Source: Myxococcales bacterium (GTDB taxonomy: Bacteria > Myxococcota_A > Polyangia > Polyangiales > Houyiibacteriaceae). From it: DNA of 64,000 bases. Below are positions 61,992 to 64,000 of the stretch, one piece after another; the stretch's first letter is position 1; each line of letters starts with the position of its first letter. A program made the translations under genes and the position numbers. Where the stretch lies: assembly GCA_024640845.1 (NCBI GenBank), contig JAHEEE010000001.1, forward strand, positions 44,453 to 108,452. Reading direction: 5' to 3'. The notes under the pieces were generated by a model. It searched no databases, was not told the DNA's origin, and worked only from the letters and a program-made list of their open reading frames with translations.

Positions 61992-62315
61992 CTAGCCGAT
62001 CACCGACTGCAGCTTGGTTGCGAGCAGCGCGTTTCCAGTGACCTTGATCCTGCCTTGCATGAAGAACTGCATCGCGGAGCCGGGCTTCTCCGTCATCGCC
62101 TTCCAATCGTCAGTCGACAGCTCGATCGTGCATTCGGCATTGCCGAAATCGCCCTCGCTCACCCCGGGCGCATCCTTCATGTTCACCGTCCAGACGCCGC
62201 CGCCTTCGCCGTTGACCTTGAAGAGGAAGACCGCATCGACCGCTTTGGCTCTGTCGAGATCGCGCTCGATCGATTGGGGGATGTTTCGTGTGAATGAAGT
62301 CTGCGCGTCGGGCAT
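61992..62315 (-). CDS. SCP2 sterol-binding-domain protein
   Basis: 107 aa from the ATG at 62315. The fold pattern FLFKVNGEGGGVWTVNMKDAPGVSEGDFGNAECTIELSTDDWKAMTEKPGSAMQFFMQGRIKVTGN is a clear SCP2 domain, which binds lipids in a hydrophobic tunnel. The bacterial role is unclear. Located upstream of the coiled-coil gene. Confidence 0.88.
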   Translation of the reverse strand: MPDAQTSFTRNIPQSIERDLDRAKAVDAVFLFKVNGEGGGVWTVNMKDAPGVSEGDFGNAECTIELSTDDWKAMTEKPGSAMQFFMQGRIKVTGNALLATKLQSVIG

Positions 62316-62367
62316 TGGAAGAGGGTGAGCTAACAACGCGCCCCAAACCCTGTCAAGCCGTCCGCGT

Positions 62368-62898
62368 TCAGGTTCCCGTTCCTAGATCCTGCGCGAGGTA
62401 TGCGAGAATGACCTCATCGAGCGTCTTTTCGGTCAACACTTCGTGACCGAAGGGCGCCGGTGGCGCCTGCGACACGCGACGGTGCGATCCACTACCTGGG
62501 CGGATCTGCTCGTAGGTGGGCGAGCCCTCGACCAAACGAGCCGCCGCGTGTTCCAGGACCTCTGTGCTCAGCTCCCCCGTCGGCACTTCATCCGACTCGG
62601 GTGCCTCGACCGCGGCCGGTGGCGCGTCCTCGTCATAGAGGCCATCGCGGAGCGCGATGAACACCCGCTTGTGCTGCTCTTGCATGAGCTTCTTCACCAC
62701 GACCGAGAGGTTGTCCGCCTGCAGGTGTTCCTTGTAGGAGGTCTTCTCCGAAGCGAGGATGCGGCCGCCGTCGGCGAAAAGCTGCGTGATGACGTGCGGC
62801 CGCTTCACACCCGAATCCTCGGTTTGAATGTGATACAGCTTTCCCTTATGGCGCACGTTCGTGTTGTATCCCACGAGCGGTGAAGGACTCGCTGCCAT
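62368..62898 (-). CDS. Conserved myxobacterial hypothetical protein
   Basis: 176 aa. The N-terminal about 95 residues are compact (YNTNVRHKGKLYHIQTEDSGVKRPHVITQLFADGGRILASEKTSYKEHL then KKLMQEQHKRVFIALRDGLYDED), which I recall as a recurrent myxobacterial family without known function. The rest is acidic and low-complexity, ending in LTEKTLDEVILAYLAQDL. No membrane segment. Divergent from the final gene. Confidence 0.78.
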   Translation of the reverse strand: MAASPSPLVGYNTNVRHKGKLYHIQTEDSGVKRPHVITQLFADGGRILASEKTSYKEHLQADNLSVVVKKLMQEQHKRVFIALRDGLYDEDAPPAAVEAPESDEVPTGELSTEVLEHAAARLVEGSPTYEQIRPGSGSHRRVSQAPPAPFGHEVLTEKTLDEVILAYLAQDLGTGT

Positions 62899-62915
62899 CT
62901 CGAAATCATATCCCA

Positions 62916-62940
62916 GAAAGAGGGGGCTGACCCCTTTTTC
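62916..62940. other. Palindrome between divergent genes
   Basis: GAAA and GGGG pair with CCCC and TTTC around GCTGA, giving an imperfect hairpin with T-run on the plus strand. A GGGGTCAG-CCCC phrase like this is scattered in many bacterial genomes. It sits in the shared promoter gap of the last two genes, where a terminator would be unexpected. Confidence 0.4.
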
Positions 62941-62968
62941 AAGAGGTTAAGGACCGACGCACCAACTC

Positions 62969-64000
62969 ATGGCTTCAAACAAGAGGAAAAAGACCCACGT
63001 ACGACCGCTCCTGCCGCGCCCCGGGGCTCGCTACACCTGCTTCGGTGACGGCCTTTGCTGTACGGATATCCACGGCATCGGCCCGCTCACCAAAAAGGAG
63101 TGCGCTCAGATGCGTCGTATCGACCGCAAGTCGGCGGGCTGGAATGACGACCACGACGACTACATGCTCAACACGGCTGCCGACGGCGGTTGCGTCTTCT
63201 TGATGAGCGATCAGCGCTGTTCGGTTCACGCGGAGCACGGCGCCGACGCCAAGCCGGAAGGATGCCGGCGCTTCCCGCTCGGCCTCGTGGCGACGCCGGT
63301 TGGCGGCCGCATCACCACAGATCACCGGTGCCCCTGCCGAACGATGGGCGAGCGTCCCGACATCGAGCCGGCGGCGGTGGAGCCGTCGGTCACCGACGGC
63401 GGCCGTCTGATCGCCGATCGACACATCAAGCGGATCCCGTTGCGAGCGAAGAAGGAGATCAAGTTCTCGGAATGGGAGCCGATCGAAGCGGAGTACCTGC
63501 GCAGGCTTCGAAGCCGCGAGCCGCTGATGGACATCCTGGACGCCGAGCCATTTCCGACGCTTCGAGGCAGCAGTTGGGACAAGCAAGCCGACGAGTTCAT
63601 CGGCGCGCGCGACGGCTCCCAGTTTGGTGTCGCAATGGCGTGGGTCGGCGATACGATAAGCGCACTCCAAAACGGTCACAGCCCTAGGCCGCCAGGTCGG
63701 CCTTGGTCAGGCGCGTTCGACCGCGCGCAGGCGCGATCCCCTAAGCCGCAAACGAGCCGCGAGGTGTTCGGCGACTGGTTGGCGGACGAGGTGTGGGCTC
63801 TCAAGTGGGCGGAGGACTACCACTTTGCTCTCGCGCGAGCGGAGCTCGCCACGCGCCTGACCATCGCGGAGGACATCTGCGCCCGGCTTCGTGCGTCAGG
63901 CGCGCGTGCCGATCGCGCGGCCGCGGAGGCGGTGATGATGCTCGAGGTGGTCGGCGAATCGGACTTCTGGACCGAGATCAAGGACCGCATGCGCGTCTCA
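62969..64000 (+). CDS. YkgJ-like Cys-cluster protein, cut by window edge
   Basis: 344 open codons from the ATG at 62969 to the window end. The N-terminal about 110 residues hold a Cys cluster typical of the YkgJ (CxxxCxxC-type zinc/iron) family: Cys24, Cys30-Cys31 (CFGDGLCC), Cys75, Cys84 and Cys99 (EGCRRFPL). A basic to mixed middle (RRLRSREPLMDILDAEPFPTL) and a helical C-terminus follow, still open at 64000. The metal-site role is inferred from family knowledge; the C-terminal function is unknown. Confidence 0.78.
   Translation, partial: MASNKRKKTHVRPLLPRPGARYTCFGDGLCCTDIHGIGPLTKKECAQMRRIDRKSAGWNDDHDDYMLNTAADGGCVFLMSDQRCSVHAEHGADAKPEGCRRFPLGLVATPVGGRITTDHRCPCRTMGERPDIEPAAVEPSVTDGGRLIADRHIKRIPLRAKKEIKFSEWEPIEAEYLRRLRSREPLMDILDAEPFPTLRGSSWDKQADEFIGARDGSQFGVAMAWVGDTISALQNGHSPRPPGRPWSGAFDRAQARSPKPQTSREVFGDWLADEVWALKWAEDYHFALARAELATRLTIAEDICARLRASGARADRAAAEAVMMLEVVGESDFWTEIKDRMRVS

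Overview
The window is GC-rich, tightly packed bacterial chromosome, most likely from a myxobacterium-like member of the Myxococcota (former Deltaproteobacteria). Supporting signs are two Hanks-type Ser/Thr kinases (one fused to a receiver domain), several large histidine kinases, an NtrC-type regulator, a DUF4388-like/DnaJ/TPR protein, a protein of the MXAN_5187 type, thrombospondin-type-3 outer-membrane proteins, Cys-rich lipoproteins and many 1-4 nt stop/start overlaps. I see no phage, insertion sequence, CRISPR array, tRNA or rRNA. Both edges cut genes: a secreted protein at 1-122 (minus) and a Cys-cluster protein from 62969 (plus).

Layout. 200-8258: eukaryote-type AdoMet decarboxylase, nadB, a TPR/lipoprotein pair, metK, and a DprE1/DprE2-like epimerase pair. 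8255-13179: a membrane protein, then a RegB-like sensor, NtrC-like regulator and NnrS. 13233-19706 (minus): an ECF sigma/anti-sigma/secreted protein/trmH run, PBP1A and an NtrY-like kinase. 19838-28305: pcrA, a zinc-ribbon protein, a PspA/YbjN-like/GNAT-like cluster, a secreted protein with three DsbA domains, and an AmgK-like sugar kinase. 28371-33900: Ser/Thr kinase plus RsmG-like protein, facing the conserved rpmH-rnpA-yidD-yidC-khpB operon, then radC. 34020-37272: a membrane-anchored metallo-beta-lactamase-fold protein, a 646-nt repeat-filled gap and the DnaJ protein. 37372-48812: cysS, hisD, ttcA, an outer-membrane protein, a lipoprotein, the MXAN_5187-like protein, hflX, a DUF2804 protein, nagZ and pcnB. 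48809-54371: secreted and hypothetical proteins, coaX, an FHA protein and a PilZ membrane protein. 54376-64000: HtrA protease, two histidine kinases (one without an ATPase domain), murI, the kinase-receiver fusion and small proteins.

Cell-envelope functions recur: PBP1A, MurI, NagZ, an AmgK-like kinase, YidC, HtrA, PspA, the triple DsbA protein and a possible polyprenyl-phosphate-arabinose pathway. Signalling genes form the other theme, including RegB/NtrC/NnrS and a possible phosphorelay into a Ser/Thr kinase.

The most novel signal is non-coding. Three copies of an about 120-nt repeat (29846-29963, 35276-35397, 35436-35553), all in the same orientation, each fold into three short hairpins whose stems change in a compensated way around constant loops, followed by a conserved G-rich tail. 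Beside two of them lies a 187-bp element (35010-35196) bounded by 27-bp inverted repeats and able to form a three-way junction. I cannot name either element.
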